This document shows, in pieces, positions 11,349 through 25,200 of a stretch of DNA of 64,000 nt (the first letter of the stretch is position 1; each line of letters opens with the position of its first letter). The DNA is taken from positions 1,240,001 through 1,304,000 of the forward strand of contig NC_026656.2 of assembly GCF_000004075.3 (NCBI RefSeq), in the 5' to 3' direction. This stretch comes from Cucumis sativus. Lineage: Eukaryota; Streptophyta; Magnoliopsida; Cucurbitales; Cucurbitaceae. Under the pieces are notes generated by a model. The model did no database searches and was not told the DNA's origin. It was given only the letters and a program-made list of their open reading frames with translations. Both the position numbers and the translations under genes were made by a program.

Positions 11349-14300
11349 AATGTTATATATATTCTATATGGCATTCGGTATGATGGGCTTCTTTGATCAT
11401 CGTCATGGTCACTGCTCTGGAGGCTTTGACTGAAGTTGTTGTGCAATTAGGGGGAAAAATGTCCTGGTATTAACCTATATATTGAGCTTTTTCTTTTTTT
11501 ATTTTTGTTTCTATTAAGAGTGGGACAAAACACTCGTACAATTTTAATGACAGTTTAAGCTAATGTTGACGTCTTTATCCTTGTGAGTTTGGCTATAATA
11601 TGATTCATGAAGCATGGCTGGCTTGTTCATCAAATTCTCTTTGTCTTTGCCTTTTTTGCACCATTATTGATTATAGCTATAGATGTGAAATGATCGTTCA
11701 ATTATTGATTTCTGTCACATGAACACTAGATTGATTAGGTCTAAATTGTCTGCCTAATTGTGTCATGATTAGGATTTATTAAGTCATTTTTAGCTAAATT
11801 TATTTATTTATTATGAATTTACCATTAATTGATTTTGTAGCTAATTCATGTGTTTAATTAAACAATTTAAAGCATTTTTTAAGAGGAACAAAGAGGATGT
11901 CTTAGAGTGAATTTTGAAATATTAAAATCATTTGTTACATTTACTCTAAAATTCACTTTTAATTCTATGTTATTTATTTTATATACTCATTTTTAAACAT
12001 AGTTTTGATATCACCAGAATATCTTTCAATCGTGTCCTAAAATTAGTGCTTTTTCTTAATGAGAATTCGTTTATTTTCCCTAGTTTAAAATCGATTGGAT
12101 TTCAAGTATAACATTGGTAGTATATTGAAAAATTTAAGTCTATGTCGGATATAAAATTAGTTTCATTTTGTTGCCTTTTTTAAAAAATATTTGTTAGATA
12201 ACAGAAGAAAAGTTTATTTTAGATAGTTTTTTTCCTTTTTAAAAAATTCATATCTTTTAGAAAATCATAATTATATTTTGTTCAAGAAATCATTTAAATT
12301 AAAAATTAGAAAGAAAAATCAAACTCTTCATTTTAGGAATAAAACTTTTTGTAAATTATTTGAAATTTTTTTTATTGATATTTGGTATAAAAACTAATTT
12401 TAGTGGGTAAGAATTGAATCCAGACTCTCCGTCCCTTATTAAATCTATCTTTGTACATCATATTTTTTTTTGGTGTGTTAACAAGTATACATGACCTATA
12501 TAAATAGGCTATATCAAATTCTTATTTCTATAAATTTCAAAATTTATAGTGTTCAACTCATATAACACGTTTGATTTTTTAAAAGAAATGTAATTGTGTA
12601 CTTACACTTATTTGTTTGGTTATATTTTGAGCACAACATAGAATGAGGCTATTTTAGATAACTCGATTATGGTCCACGACCAATTTAAGTGAGAGTGAGA
12701 CCCTTCAGGTCAAAATCCTCTCATATAATGATGTTGACAACAATATATTTATAACTCATTTTTAAAAATCTATCTATTAAAAAATCTCTTTCACACTACC
12801 AAATCTTAGTTTCCCTTGTTCTTTGATCTTCGAGTTAAAAGCAAAATTCTCTTCCAAAAACATCCAACAGCAAGCTTATGAGCTATAAGTATATGAAAAC
12901 ATTTGTTTTGTACTTGAAAACACTTAATAAACACGGCATAAAGTACAGATTTTAATCACCAAAATGAACTGAAAATCCTTAGCTGGACTGATATTTTGAT
13001 GGATACTAAAAGCCAAAGAAATAGAATTAAGAGGGTGTCCCTATTTTGAATGTCTTGTTATGAACTTTATCCAACTTTCTTCACGTTACATGTTTCTCTA
13101 ATGGCATGAAGATGTACGATGTTTCCATTTTTTATGCTCTGTTGTTAATGCACAATCTAAAGTGCATTCCACATTCAAAACCTAAAATAATGTTATTGCA
13201 CTTTTTAACTAAATTATTTTCCCTTTTCTCTTTTTCAATGCAATAAAGCAAAAGTCATACATGTCAATAATCATTAGTTATGTTCACTTTAACATCTGTT
13301 CTGAATAACACATTTAAACTTACGTTTTAACTACTTTTACCTTAATTTTATTACTTGACATAATGGTCTTTCTTAAGAATTTCGAAAGAGAGAAGCGTAA
13401 GCTTCTTAAGAAAGAGACAAATTGGGAATTAATGGGGTGATATAGAAAAGTTTTCAAAACTAGTTATGTACATTCTAGATGGAGTAGTTGGTTACTTCTA
13501 CTCATACTATTTTGTTTATTCTTTTTGCATACGTAAGTGACAAATCTTCTACTTAACCTCACACCGTATACTCAACTTAGTTTAACTTGTGACTTTTTAT
13601 ACTCGTCGAGTAGTGGTATATATAGATCTATGTGTTAGAACCGTAGGTTACATTTGAATGTTTTTGTGGGTTTTTTTTATCTCACAAAGATGACTTATTA
13701 CATAAAAGAATAATAAAGTTGAGACGAGAGCAAATGAGATCCTATTACACTTGAAATAGTGTGTGTGTTTTTTTTAAAAAGAAACCTAGAGGAATCAGCT
13801 AACAACCTTGATTGTAATAGGTGTCATGTTTTGTTACTTAATTTGATTTGATAGGTTTTCTTTATTATAGAGGTTTAAATGTCACTTGTCCCATTCTTCT
13901 AAAGATTTTGTAAATTATATGAGTGTTTAATTGAGTATCTAAAAAGGAAGATAGTCAAATCTTTGCTTCTAATCATTCAGCCCAAATTTTATAAATTTAA
14001 TTTGCAGTTGTCTCCATTTAATATTACATAGTTCAGTAATTTTCTTTTACCATTTGTCAAATGTCGTTGTCCGAGTCTATACGATTTCGAGAAGAAACAT
14101 ATGGAAGCATATGTCAAAAAATGTCAATATTTTGGCTAACCAGTCGAGTTAATAAATTTAGACCAATAAAAAGATAATGAAGGCATACATATGTCGATAT
14201 CCTACGACCTCAATACTAGAATTGTTGGCAGAACGTTGTCTTTATACATAAGACATGTATCATAGAACAATTCTTTTTATGTTTAGCTAAATTAGTCACT

Positions 14301-15369
14301 ATTTGTACTAATTTAGACATTTTAATACATTAAACTTGATGATTATAGAACGTAGATCATCTAAAGTTATATTGCTGAAAAGAAAGTAATACATGCATTG
14401 TCAAATAACAAAAGGGGACAAATTATTTGTGGGGGAGAGGACTCCTAATCGGACTAACATGTTATGTTTTGGAGAGAATATCATCATTATGTGCCTGACT
14501 TAAAATGGCATTATATGAGTCTCGAATGGCCATTGTAAACAATGCCTCCAACTATTGCCTTCATATGACCCTACATTTAACAGTGTAAATTCTTTTTTAA
14601 AGGTGTACTAAATACAAACATCTACAATATAGACATGTTTCAGATGATTTGGAAATCCATATGGATGTCTAAAAAAGATCTAGAAAAATGAGCTTTAATC
14701 GGGTCTCTTATGGTCAAGCTTTTAACCTTTGGATGATGTTAGAAAATATTTTTGGGAAACCATCCCTCCTCCCTCTCTCTAAGATTTTTGACACATTTTT
14801 CAGTATGATGGTGGTGATGCTTTTAACCAAATCTATACTTCGAGTTTGTTTGAAATAACTTTCTTAAGTCCTTAAAAAAGTATTTTTCAGTAAATAAAAA
14901 CTATAACCACTTGAGTGGCTGTTCTTAGTTACTGATAGAGCATGTATGTCTTATCCTTCTTTGTTCGACTCATATAATAGAAGAAGAAAGGCGGATGGGT
15001 TTAGCTACTTTGTGGGGTAGCAAAAGCACTCACATGGAGGCTTGATTGTCGTTGATTTTACAATCAGCAAAATCAAACCAAATCTTTACACATTCTCCTT
15101 CATTTTATTTTTTTTTTGACAAAAATCATTCTTAAAAGAAACAAAGTTTAAATAAGCAATATGACGAAGCTGGCCTCCATCTTCATTATGACCAAATGTG
15201 ACCTGTCTCAATCTAGCAATAGATTCATACTTTCAGTGATTATCTAATTTGCTAAGAAATGTCTATATAATAGGAAGTGCCATACAATGCCTATACAAAC
15301 CGAATTGAAGAATACCTGAGGCAGCAGCGCCATAGGCTCACTTCTTACCTTACATTCTCTACGAAAAGA
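11349..15369. other. AT-rich intergenic region, SNU13 to NPF6.2
   Basis: After the SNU13 3' UTR there is about 4 kb of low-GC sequence without a supportable gene. The text near 12400-12470 (a GAATTGAATCC motif) and near 12655-12730 (CAGGTCAAAATCCTC) resembles weak SINE or tRNA B-box remnants. Nothing definite can be claimed. The last few hundred bases presumably contain the NPF6.2 promoter and leader. Confidence 0.5.
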
Positions 15370-18300
15370 ATGGTGAGTTCTTTTCAGTTCTTTGCAGTAT
15401 TCGAAATAGGATCAATAACATTCATATATTTCTTCTTTTCAAGTAACCATCTCAATGGCTACAGGATGGAAAGCAGAGATTAACGGTTGCTGATGCTGTG
15501 GACTACAAAGGGTGTCCGGCAAACCGGTCTAAAACCGGTGGTTGGGTCCCGGCTGCTCTTGTTGTAGGTACTATATTTTGTCTTATATCTTTGATACGCC
15601 CTTCTTCTTGAAGTTTTTCTGGAAATGAAACCAAAACCAGCTTCAAGAAAGTGAATAAAAGGTTGTCTTGACAAGAGTTTGACATGTTCCCATATCTCGC
15701 CTATAAATCTAGTTTGGACAAAAGGTGGTCTTAGATCATCAAGAACTACAAATTCTACTCTTGTCTGAAATACAAGATAGCTAATCCAGTTGTGAGTTTG
15801 GATGAGTTTCAAGATCAATGTCACTATTATTGACAGCTACATTTGCAGTCATAGCCTATGAGATGTTTTAGAAGGATGACCTACCAGTCAAGTTTAATAG
15901 GTAATTGGAGAAAAATGATGATCTTAATCATGAAAGATAGGATTTTAGGTTTTATCAAGTTTTGATTAGTAGACATCTTTAGCACATTCAGCATTCAGAG
16001 CCTTCTCAATCTCAGTTCAAATCAATATTTTCTATCTCTAGAAGTGAGAGGATGGGACCCTAAAACGAATGCCATAGACAACTTCAAATAATTATGTCCA
16101 TGACATTAATATTCAGACAATCAAGAATGGGAAAAGGACAAATATTATTAGCTGGAACTTTCCCACATTATTAAATGTAATTGTTATTGCCCATCTTCAA
16201 TTATACTCCACTTTCTATAAATGAAAGAATATTCAATTCTGCTCACTCCTAGCTACACATAAAAAATGTCAATCTGGTGTAAAATTTGGTTCTTGTTTCT
16301 CCAAGAGAACTAAAAAAAATTGTAATCATAATGGAAGAAAAGATAACATCATTAAAAGAGAGTATGGAATTTTTGCTACAGAATGAATCAAACTCATAAG
16401 ATCTTGGACAGGGATTGAACTATGCGAAAGACTTTCAACAATGGGAATAGCTGTAAATCTGGTGACTTACTTGGTGGGAACATTGCATCTACCTAGTGCA
16501 AATTCAGCCAACATTGTCACAGATTTCATGGGCACATGTTTCCTTCTTTCCATGCTTGGGGGTTTTCTGGCAGATTCTTTCCTAGGAAGATATAAGACAA
16601 TAGCAATCTTTGCCTCAATACAGACACTGGTAAATATAGATTTTCTTCAGTCCATGTGACATTTGATTCGACAATCTTATTTTCTCTTTTCATAACTCAA
16701 CCATAATTGCTAAAATGAATTAGGGAACTGGAACTCTAGCAGTAATAACAAAGTTACCACAACTACATCCACCTCCTTGCCATCCTATTGCCAGCAAGAA
16801 CTGCAAGCAAGCAAATGGGTTTCAAATGGGAATGATTTATTTGCCTCTGTATATAATTGCTCTAGGAACTGGGGGTATCAAATCCAGTGTTTCGGGATTT
16901 GGGACCGACCAATTTGATGAGAAAGATGATAAGGAGAAGGCTCAAATGGCGTATTTCTTCAACAGATTTTTTTTGTTCGTCAGCAGTGGGACTTTGTTAG
17001 CTGTGACAGTGCTTGTTTACTTGCAAGATGAAGTGGGCCGCAGTTGGGCTTATGGAATTTGTTCAGTTTCAATGTTCACAGCAATTTTAATATTTCTATG
17101 TGGTACTAAGAGATACCGATACAAGATAAGCATGGGAAGTCCGATAGTTCATATCTTCCAAGTTCTTGTTGCAGCAATAAACAAGAGGAAGATGGAACTT
17201 CAACTCAATGCTACTTTGCTATATGAAGATTCTGCTGCAACCTCAAGAATTGATCACACAAATCAATTCCAGTAAGTGATTTTTTGGCCTGACTAAACAT
17301 ACTTGAACTAACCACTACGTCCATTAAAATCAAAACATAAATCTGTGACAACATTTAATAAGTTATTGATTTAAAAGGAAGGAACGCTTCATAAATCAGA
17401 ATTTGGACAAGGGTATTAATTTGTTTTACTTTCTAGATTTCTAGACAAGGCTGCAATTGTTGCAGATGGAGATTTTGAGAAATCTGTAAGCTCAGCTCCC
17501 AATCCCTGGAAGCTCTGTTCAGTAACGAGGGTAGAGGAGGTAAAGATGATGATGAGACTGCTCCCAATATGGGCCACAACCATAATCTTCTGGACCACAT
17601 ATGCTCAGATGATCACTTTCTCAGTGGTTCAGGCATCCACAATGGAAAGATCATTAGGAAATTTCAAAATCCCTGCCGGCTCTCTACCTGTTTTCTTTGT
17701 GGCAGCCATTTTGATCACGCTAGCCTTTTATGATCGTCTTATTATGCCTCTTTGGAAGAAATGGAAAGGGCAACCAGGTAAATATGGAACCTTCATATTC
17801 TAGTATTATCCTCCATTCCCATTCTCGAAATTAACTCAGGGAAGAAAACAAAATCTTAAACTTCTATTTCTGATCATGTTCCAGTTTAAACAGGATTCCC
17901 CTCATTCAGGTTGGGTTACTATCAGAAATTGTCATCTCTAATGTTTTTTCAGAATATTTGATTTGTATGCACGCACGTATAATACTAGAAGTTTTGCAAC
18001 TGACACCGTAAGTAGAAACATTTGAAAAACCAAAGTGAACTTCCATTGAATTATCAAAACTTTATTGATAGTTACAAAGTTTAAGAAGAACCCACGTATC
18101 GGAGAAGGATAATAAAACATCATTATATTTTTGGTTTAGGAAGCAGTTTATTCCCTTCTTACTAGAATTTTTGACAACGTGATTCGTCCATTTTTTTTCA
18201 CAGGTTTTACAAACCTACAAAGGATTGCCATAGGTCTTATCCTGTCAACTTTCGGAATGGCAGCTGCAGCTTTGGTTGAGATGAAACGGCTCTCAGTGGC

Positions 18301-18736
18301 TAAAGCTGTGGGTAGGTCCACTGCAACTTTGCCTTTAAGTGTGTTCCTACTTATTCCTCAGTTTTTCTTGGTGGGTTCTGGAGAAGCTTTCATCTATACA
18401 GGCCAGCTTGATTTCTTCATAACACAATCCCCAAAGGGAATGAAAACTATGAGCACCGGCCTCTTCCTCACAACTTTGTCACTTGGGTTCTTTGTTAGTA
18501 GTTTTCTGGTTGCAGTTGTGAAGAGCGTGACCGGGAGCATGGATGGACAGGGATGGCTTGCAGACAACATAAACTATGCTAGGCTCGATTGTTTCTATGG
18601 ACTTCTTACCATATTAAGTACCATAAATTTTGTAGCATTTTTAGTTTGTGCAATATGGTACAAGCCACAGAAACCCAAACAACTTCTTGAGATGGAAACT
18701 AGTACAAATGGGGGATCTGGAGCTGAGAAATGCTAG
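15370..18736 (+). CDS. NPF6.2: NRT1/PTR family nitrate transporter, NPF6.2 (NRT1.4) type
   Basis: The spliced product is 581 aa from exons 15370-15372 (ATG only), 15465-15567, 16412-16629, 16724-17271, 17437-17777 and 18204-18736, all GT-AG and in phase. It is a 12-helix proton-coupled transporter of the MFS fold. The proton-coupling ExxER motif is Glu38-Leu-Cys-Glu41-Arg42. Thr98 in FLGRYKT matches the phosphosite Thr101 of Arabidopsis NRT1.1. The nitrate-binding histidine of NRT1.1 (His356) is Tyr346 here, in FWTTYAQMITFS, as in NPF6.2. The N-terminus (MDGKQRLTVADAVDYKG), the SLGFFVSSFLVA segment and the C-terminus also fit NPF6.2, a petiole low-affinity nitrate transporter in Arabidopsis. 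An upstream in-frame ATG at 15277 would add 31 residues, but the family N-terminus favours 15370. The gene converges with the translocator. Confidence 0.92.
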
Positions 18737-19612
18737 TAAACTAAGCTAGATTTTGGATTTATTCATTTTGTTTCTTGTATTCCACATTACTCCAAAGTGT
18801 GGATTGGTATGGGTGGAGCAGTAATAAGTACTCTTTTTATCAAAATAACTAAGTACTCTTGAGTTTTGATTGACTAGGGATCATTTTGTAAGGATAAGCA
18901 GCAGATCTCAGTTTCAATGGATATTTTCTTATTGAGTATACTAAACCTGCACTCTTGATCACTTTTATATCGTCATTCCCGAGTGTGAAATAAAGAAAGA
19001 AAAAAAAACGTGGAGTTAACAATGGAATAGGCATGAGAACAAAACTTGCAAATAAAAGCTTGTTTTCAAGTAGCAGAAAACTGAACACCAACATAATTGT
19101 GAGATGTCCCTGAGATGAGTTTGAATTCCCCCCCTCCCTTGAACATTATATTGTTTGTAGGCATGTGTGATCTAAACACATAAGCTCATAACTGAGCAAT
19201 AGAACCTCGCAAATTACAGTAAACATGAGCATCGTGTCTCGGGTAGAAATGTTCAGCTAGAAATGGTTATCTAAACAAATTCAAAACAAGAACATGAATA
19301 ACAGTAGATATATTAGTTAAACATTCTAAACAGCTTCCTCCTGGAAGCTCAGTCCAATAAACATCCACAAAGTTCATTCTCCAGTCATAGAAATAGATTC
19401 TGTACTACAACATTAGGCAACTAAAAATTAACCCCATAAACCCCACAATAAATAGATGAACCCAAAAAAATAATATATCTAAGAACGCATACCTAACTCA
19501 AAACTCCAAAACTTAGCCGATATATGAATTCAATTCTTGCAGCTACTTTTAAACATCACCAATCTGTTCTCTTCTGCACGTCTCCTCGTTAAAGCTCGTG
19601 TTTGTCAGTAGC
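18737..19612. other. Convergent 3' flank region
   Basis: This stretch presumably contains the NPF6.2 and translocator 3' UTRs. No coding sequence or repeat stands out. Confidence 0.6.
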
Positions 19613-20659
19613 CTAATTTTGATTATCAATCTTCCTTTCATTCCCTTCTTCTCTCTCCTCCAACAACCTACCAGCTTCCTCGTCTGCCTGCTGAGCCTTT
19701 TTCAGACCTTCTGCGGCTTTGAGTGCCTGCAACTTTGAATGGTTGTAATACGCTACTCCTAGGAAGGCAAGCCCATAGCCAAACAAATTAATGGGTGTCA
19801 CCGTATCCTTAATCACAGACCAGGAGAATGCAATCAATAACCAATCTTTCACTACTCCAGCAACATTCATTGTCAAAGCAGATGTCTTTCCCACAAGTAA
19901 AAACACAGCAAGATTCAACGCAAAAGCACAGAACGAATTGGTACCAAAAATCACAAAATCCAAATGGAAGCTCGAATTATCCCTCAACAAAGGGTACTCC
20001 ATTATCAACCATGGTACAGATAAGAAAACCAAACAACACGGAGCTACATAGTAAAGCGACGTGATGGGATTCAACGAAATACCCTTGGAATTCAACAAAA
20101 TCTGAATCATCACCAATCGAGTCGCCTCAAACGCAACCGCCAACAGCTGCAAAGAAACACCCTTTGAATTGAATTTCGCCTCTCCATACGCAGCAACTGC
20201 AACACCAAGCGAGATCGAGATCATATTAGCCATTGTATCAGACTTAAACTTCTCCTTCTTAAGCGAAACTCCGATCGAGTACACAGCGACAGGCATCAAA
20301 GCCTTGAGCATCTGTATAAAAGAAACCGATAGATAGATATACGCCGAATTAGAGAACCAAAGGGAAAGCGAATACAAAGCTCCGATCGGAACCACAGATT
20401 TGAAGTAGAGCTCGCGGGACATGGAAACTGGCTCCACAACTTTGAAGACGCTGACGAGAAGGTAAGCGATCGAGGAACAGAAGGCCATATGGATCATAGT
20501 GAGAGAGATCGGAAAAGGCCAATTGTACATCTTCTGATCTAGAATGAATTTGTTGTAGACGATGACGGAGAAGCTGAGGAAGATCCATATGGCGACGTAG
20601 GCATAAGAAAGGAGAACTTTCTTGAGAACACTCTCGGAGATAGCTCCGCCCTTCCCCAT
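19613..20659 (-). CDS. Probable sugar-phosphate/nucleotide-sugar translocator (KVAG subfamily)
   Basis: This is a single uninterrupted 348-aa frame from [14 protein letters not shown]. It is a drug/metabolite-transporter-fold protein with about ten membrane segments, beginning [20 protein letters not shown]. It shows the triose-phosphate-translocator-like signatures [21 protein letters not shown] and [20 protein letters not shown]. The hydrophilic C-terminus is rich in Lys and Glu. It closely resembles the intronless Arabidopsis group At5g25400, At2g25520 and At4g32390, annotated as probable sugar phosphate/phosphate translocators, likely in Golgi or ER membranes. The substrate cannot be read from sequence. 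It is transcribed divergently from the GT14 gene, whose enzyme would use a nucleotide sugar in the Golgi; a functional link is speculative. Confidence 0.93.
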   Translation of the reverse strand: MGKGGAISESVLKKVLLSYAYVAIWIFLSFSVIVYNKFILDQKMYNWPFPISLTMIHMAFCSSIAYLLVSVFKVVEPVSMSRELYFKSVVPIGALYSLSLWFSNSAYIYLSVSFIQMLKALMPVAVYSIGVSLKKEKFKSDTMANMISISLGVAVAAYGEAKFNSKGVSLQLLAVAFEATRLVMIQILLNSKGISLNPITSLYYVAPCCLVFLSVPWLIMEYPLLRDNSSFHLDFVIFGTNSFCAFALNLAVFLLVGKTSALTMNVAGVVKDWLLIAFSWSVIKDTVTPINLFGYGLAFLGVAYYNHSKLQALKAAEGLKKAQQADEEAGRLLEEREEGNERKIDNQN

Positions 20660-20812
20660 TATCCGACGACCAAAGCGAAGATTTCAGATCGAAAACTGAA
20701 AAACGGAAGTTGACGAAGAAAAGGATGAAACTGAAGGGATTTTGGCGAGAATCTCATAGGATCAGACTATCAGTTCGGCCGGGAAAAATGACAGTTACGG
20801 GCCGAGTCAAAT

Positions 20813-20980
20813 GGGCTCTTTTGCTCTTCGTTTGAATGCCTTATTGGACCTAGTGAAGCCCATTCTGATGTGAGAAATATTTGTGAGATGGAATTTTGTT
20901 GGGCTTTGGATTCTAAACTCAACACGGGCTCTTTTGCTCTTAGTTTGAATGCCTATTGGACCTAGTGAAGCCCATTTTGA
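20813..20980. repeat. Direct repeat pair, 56/55 bp, in translocator upstream region
   Basis: Copy 1 is 20813-20868 and copy 2 is 20926-20980, separated by 57 bases. Both run from GGGCTCTTTTGCTCTT through TTTGAATGCC and TATTGGACCTAGTGAAGCCC to ATT.TGA, with only a few differences. Each copy carries a site II word at both ends, so the duplication multiplies possible regulatory sites. Confidence 0.85.
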
Positions 20981-21704
20981 AGCATATATGTGTTTTCATC
21001 TCCAATTAAAATAGCATACCTTAATCATCTGATTTAGTAATAGAGTGTGTTTCTATATCGGTTTACCCTTGTAGATTAATTAGGTTTTATTGACATATAT
21101 TAAAAAAAATATATTTTTTAGATTTTAGTTATATACAAACACTTTAATTAATTAAGTATGCTTGCATTCAATCGAAGTTAGATAAGTCCCATTGCAATTA
21201 TGTAAATGAAAGCAAGAGAGAGGTGAAATGATAGGTAAAAGATTTGTGTAAAGTTTGAGAGGGGAAAAGTTGCCGACAAAAAGCAGGTAGGAAACTTTTA
21301 ATTTTAACATATATGAAGAATCAATCTAACATTGCTTACCTAACAAATCAATCTAGCCTTTAATGTTCTCACATTAACTCACACCTTTTCTATTATACAC
21401 GAATGTATATTTATTGTTTTCAACGACCATAATAACAATAATAAGAGTAAATTGTATAAATTATTATGAAATATAGTGATAATTACAATTCCACGATAAA
21501 CTAAAGTAGAATATTATTTATGTTTATATCACGAAACTCACATAAATATTGTAACATAAATAATTTTACAACATATATATTTTTTTTAAAATGAAAAAAT
21601 TGGGAGTTATATTTATGGATAAAAATGAACCATTTGTATTTTTGATCTTTTGAAAAAGGTTGACACTTTTTATTCTTATTTATACAAAAATGACATTTTT
21701 GAGG

Positions 21705-21754
21705 TGAGAAAAGAGAAAAGAGAAAGGAGAAGAGAAAAGAGAAAAGAGAAAAGA
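21705..21754. repeat. GAGAAAA-type purine minisatellite
   Basis: The stretch is a run of AGAGAAA, AGAGAAAGG and GAGAAAAGAG units, about seven repeats, all purine on the plus strand. Confidence 0.8.
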
Positions 21755-22220
21755 TTTGTTTGTTAGTAATTAGGTGTTAGTAATTATAAAATATACTAAA
21801 AGAAGGCCATAGTTAACCAAAAATTAACAAAACCAAAATCTACCTTAATTATTAGCCTCCATTTCAGCTCGAACCACGAGGAACCAAAAATGGCGGAGAT
21901 GAATTCTCAGGTCTGACCCAAATGGCGAAAGAATCTAAAAACCAACCAAACATTCACTAATATACTGCCTTTAATTCTCTCTCTCTCTCTCTACCTGTCA
22001 GTTCTCTCTTTTTCCTCTGCTGTGATATGCCCACTAATGGTAATTATTACCTCACAAACCACTAATCTACTTGCAGGTCTTCATTGTTGTTCCGCCTTAT
22101 TCCCGCCGTAGATCATTCCCTACAACCCATTTTCTGCAAAGTTCTTACCGACCCATGTACAGTTCTTCCCTCCTTCTTCTGCCATTGATCCATTTTTGCT
22201 GCTTCATTTGAGCTTTGTTA

Positions 22221-25200
22221 ATGGAGACGAACAATAAGTTGCAGAAGAAGAAGAAATGGTTTATTCCTTTGGTGTTTTCTTTGCTTCTGACCACTTTGGT
22301 CGTTTTCGTTTCCATTTTCATTTCACCCCATTTCTCCTCTTCCCAATTCAACCGTACCCATTTGATGAAAAATCGGATTCCCCGTTTTGTTGAATCGAAG
22401 CTCGCGGTTTCGAAAACTTCATCTGACTCAGTTCCTCGTTTGGCTTACTTGATCTCGGGCTCCACCGGGGATGGGAAGAGCTTGAAGAGAGCTCTTAAGG
22501 CTCTGTACCACCCGAGGAATCATTACGTGGTGCATTTGGATTTGGAAGCTCCGGCGGCGGAGCGGCTGGAATTGGCTGATTTTGTGAACAATGAACCACT
22601 TTTTAGGAGTGTGGGTAATGTGAGGATGATATTGCGGGCTAATTTGGTTACTTATAGAGGGCCAACGATGGTTACTAATACACTTCACGCGGCGGCGATT
22701 CTGTTGAAGGACGGTGGAGATTGGGACTGGTTTATTAATCTCAGCGCTTCTGATTATCCTCTGGTCACTCAAGATGGTATTTGTCAACTATTTAGTATAA
22801 TTTCAAAACTATGGGATTCAATTCTAGCACTTTGGTTCGTTTTATATGTTATTTTAGATTGCTTCTTATTTATTGTCGATATCACGATCTTCTCTTGATA
22901 TTCTAAAATTGTTGTTACTTGTGGTTGCTGGAATTTGATCATTGTTTTCTTCTCTGAATGAGTTGTGGGGAATTCGAATTTGGGTATTTGTCATGTTCTT
23001 GGCTTAGTTGCTTTCCAACCTTTTTTTTCTGGTTCTGTTGTTCATATTCTAAGTTTTTCAGCTGACTTGCCATTTTGATCAATACATACTTGTATGGAGT
23101 ATACTATTTTAAGGTTCTTGGGCAAATTGTTTCTTATCCAAAAAAAAAAAAAAAAGGCTCTTGAGGATGCTCTGTTTTGGTTTTAACTTTTAATACGCAT
23201 GAAATTCATAAGTCTGGATTTGTGTTTGAGTTATGAGATTTAGACACTGGTTCTGTATAACCTTTTGTTTTGTTTATGATATTTGTAAAAGTTTATTTAA
23301 TACTGAAGGATGGTTGGATTTTATACGTCAAATATGAATTAACTTGAGGTTGACCTTGACTTATACAACCCTAATCCATGCGTCATAGTATTTGCTTTTT
23401 CAGTGTAGAAAATTATGCAATTGAATGAATTGGCCTAAACTGCACTTTTATTTCTTCAACCTATTAAATTAACTGTCTGTTTCTCTTTTTGGTACCTGCC
23501 TTTCTCCTTTCTTGTTGTGTGAAAGTTCTATTGCAGTTGGTCTTCGCCTTTTCTATTAGTGGATTTGTATTGATGTGTAGATGTGAAATCTTCTTAGTTC
23601 CTTCGTAGTTATCCATATAAACACTTTAAACTTAAAGATTTAAGAACCATTGAAAATAGTTCAAAGACGGAAAAGAAAAAGATCATTAAATACATAGTTG
23701 GACATATTTGCTTCTCCTATTTTTCCTTGTTTTCACCAGTTCCAACTTCGAACTTCGAAGAAGAGTGGAGTTGGACTAGGCTCTTGAGTTTCATTTTTTT
23801 TCTTTTCCATTTCTTTTAGCAAATTGGACGGGTTCTACTTCTTGCATTATGTTCATGGCCCGCCCTAACTGTTCTTGGGAGGCTTTACCCACCCAAGATC
23901 CGAGAGACAACAAGGTATATGTTCTTGGATATCCCAAACTTTTGCCACTATGGTGCTCCTTTGGGGCCTTGGTTGCCTAATTTGAGCCCCAATGAACAAT
24001 AAAAAGCTGGTAAAGATCTACAATAACTGCCCAATTGGTTGTCACATTATTTCCAAATTTGCTTGCAATTTGTGACATTTGTACAATGTTTGCAATTAAA
24101 ATCTGGTCTGATTGAGACGTTTAATCTAGCTCCCTGCACTTTTACTTCTGATTGGTATAGCTTGAAGAAAGAAAAGTTTACATTTGGTTTTCTAATGCAA
24201 TTTTTTGTGTATTCTTCTTTTATACCACAGATCTGCTCCATACTCTGATACCCATTCCAAGAAATCTGAACTTCATTGAGCATACGAGTGACATTGGATG
24301 GAAGGAGTATGCACTCTTTCATTGACATAGATTTTATGTTTTTGTCGATTGAGTAGTTTGAGTTCTCAGTTGTTAACAAATTTGTTTTCCCTTAAATAAC
24401 TTTCTATGTTTGAAAAATAAGATTGTTGACAAATAGCTTGTTTATTTTGTTTTCTACTTTTTCAAAAAACAAAATTTTCAAGTACTACAATTTTTAGTTT
24501 TTGGTTGGAAAGCAGCCATACATCTTAAAGATTGAGACTGGTAAGATAATTATTATCAAATGAACCTCAAGGTTTTGTTAATTTTTATATTGAGATGTAA
24601 TGTCAAATCTTTTGATATTTCAGGTACCAGAGAGCCAAACCAGTTATAATTGATCCGGGTTTGTATAGCCTTCATAAATCAGATGTCTATTGGGTTTCGG
24701 AAAAACGGAGCATCCCAACAGCATATAAATTGTTCACAGGTGAGTGACCCCATCCCTGTCTCCAAAGTGCATAACATCTCTTCTTTTTCTCTTAAATTTG
24801 TTGCTTTCTTGTTCTGTTTGAAAACTAATTCCGTTGAAAATGAACAAGTATATACAACAATCAAATTAAAGAAGGCTTCAATGAATAATGCTGGTAAAAC
24901 GGGTATTCTGCAGCTCTACCTCCTTTAAACTACAATAAAATTTGATGAAAGTATATTTAAGTCATTTTATTCTTTAAACTTCCGTGATCATATGCTCATT
25001 CCTTGTTCAGAATAAACCCCACGTAAACACACCTTTTATTCACATACGTCATCCACTGATATGTAATATAAAAATGCTTGAACTTACCTGAAATAGGTAG
25101 GAGTTGGATTTTTAAGCTGGACAGTAAAATGATATGCTTTTTAGGAGAAAGGAATAAATAAATGGATGATCGGTTGAGCTAGTGGTAAATAGGGAGTCTT

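Larger units (their letters stand above)
20660..22220. other. Divergent promoter region, translocator / GT14
   Basis: The stretch holds the translocator 5' leader with several site II words (near 20811-20816, 20857-20863, 20900-20905 and 20969-20974). It also contains a 56/55-bp direct repeat pair, a GAGAAAA-type purine repeat (21705-21754) and a CT microsatellite (about 21975-21992) in the probable GT14 leader. No gene is present. Confidence 0.6.

Noticed and set aside
15480-15824. 114-aa minus-strand frame over the NPF6.2 exon 2
   Set aside because: It is antisense to a clearly conserved exon and has no similarity to any family.
17546-17803. Tyrosine in place of the NRT1.1 nitrate-binding histidine as a novel mutation
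   Set aside because: The surrounding text (FWTTYAQMITFS) and both termini match NPF6.2/NRT1.4, where tyrosine is normal. It is a subfamily trait and not a new change.
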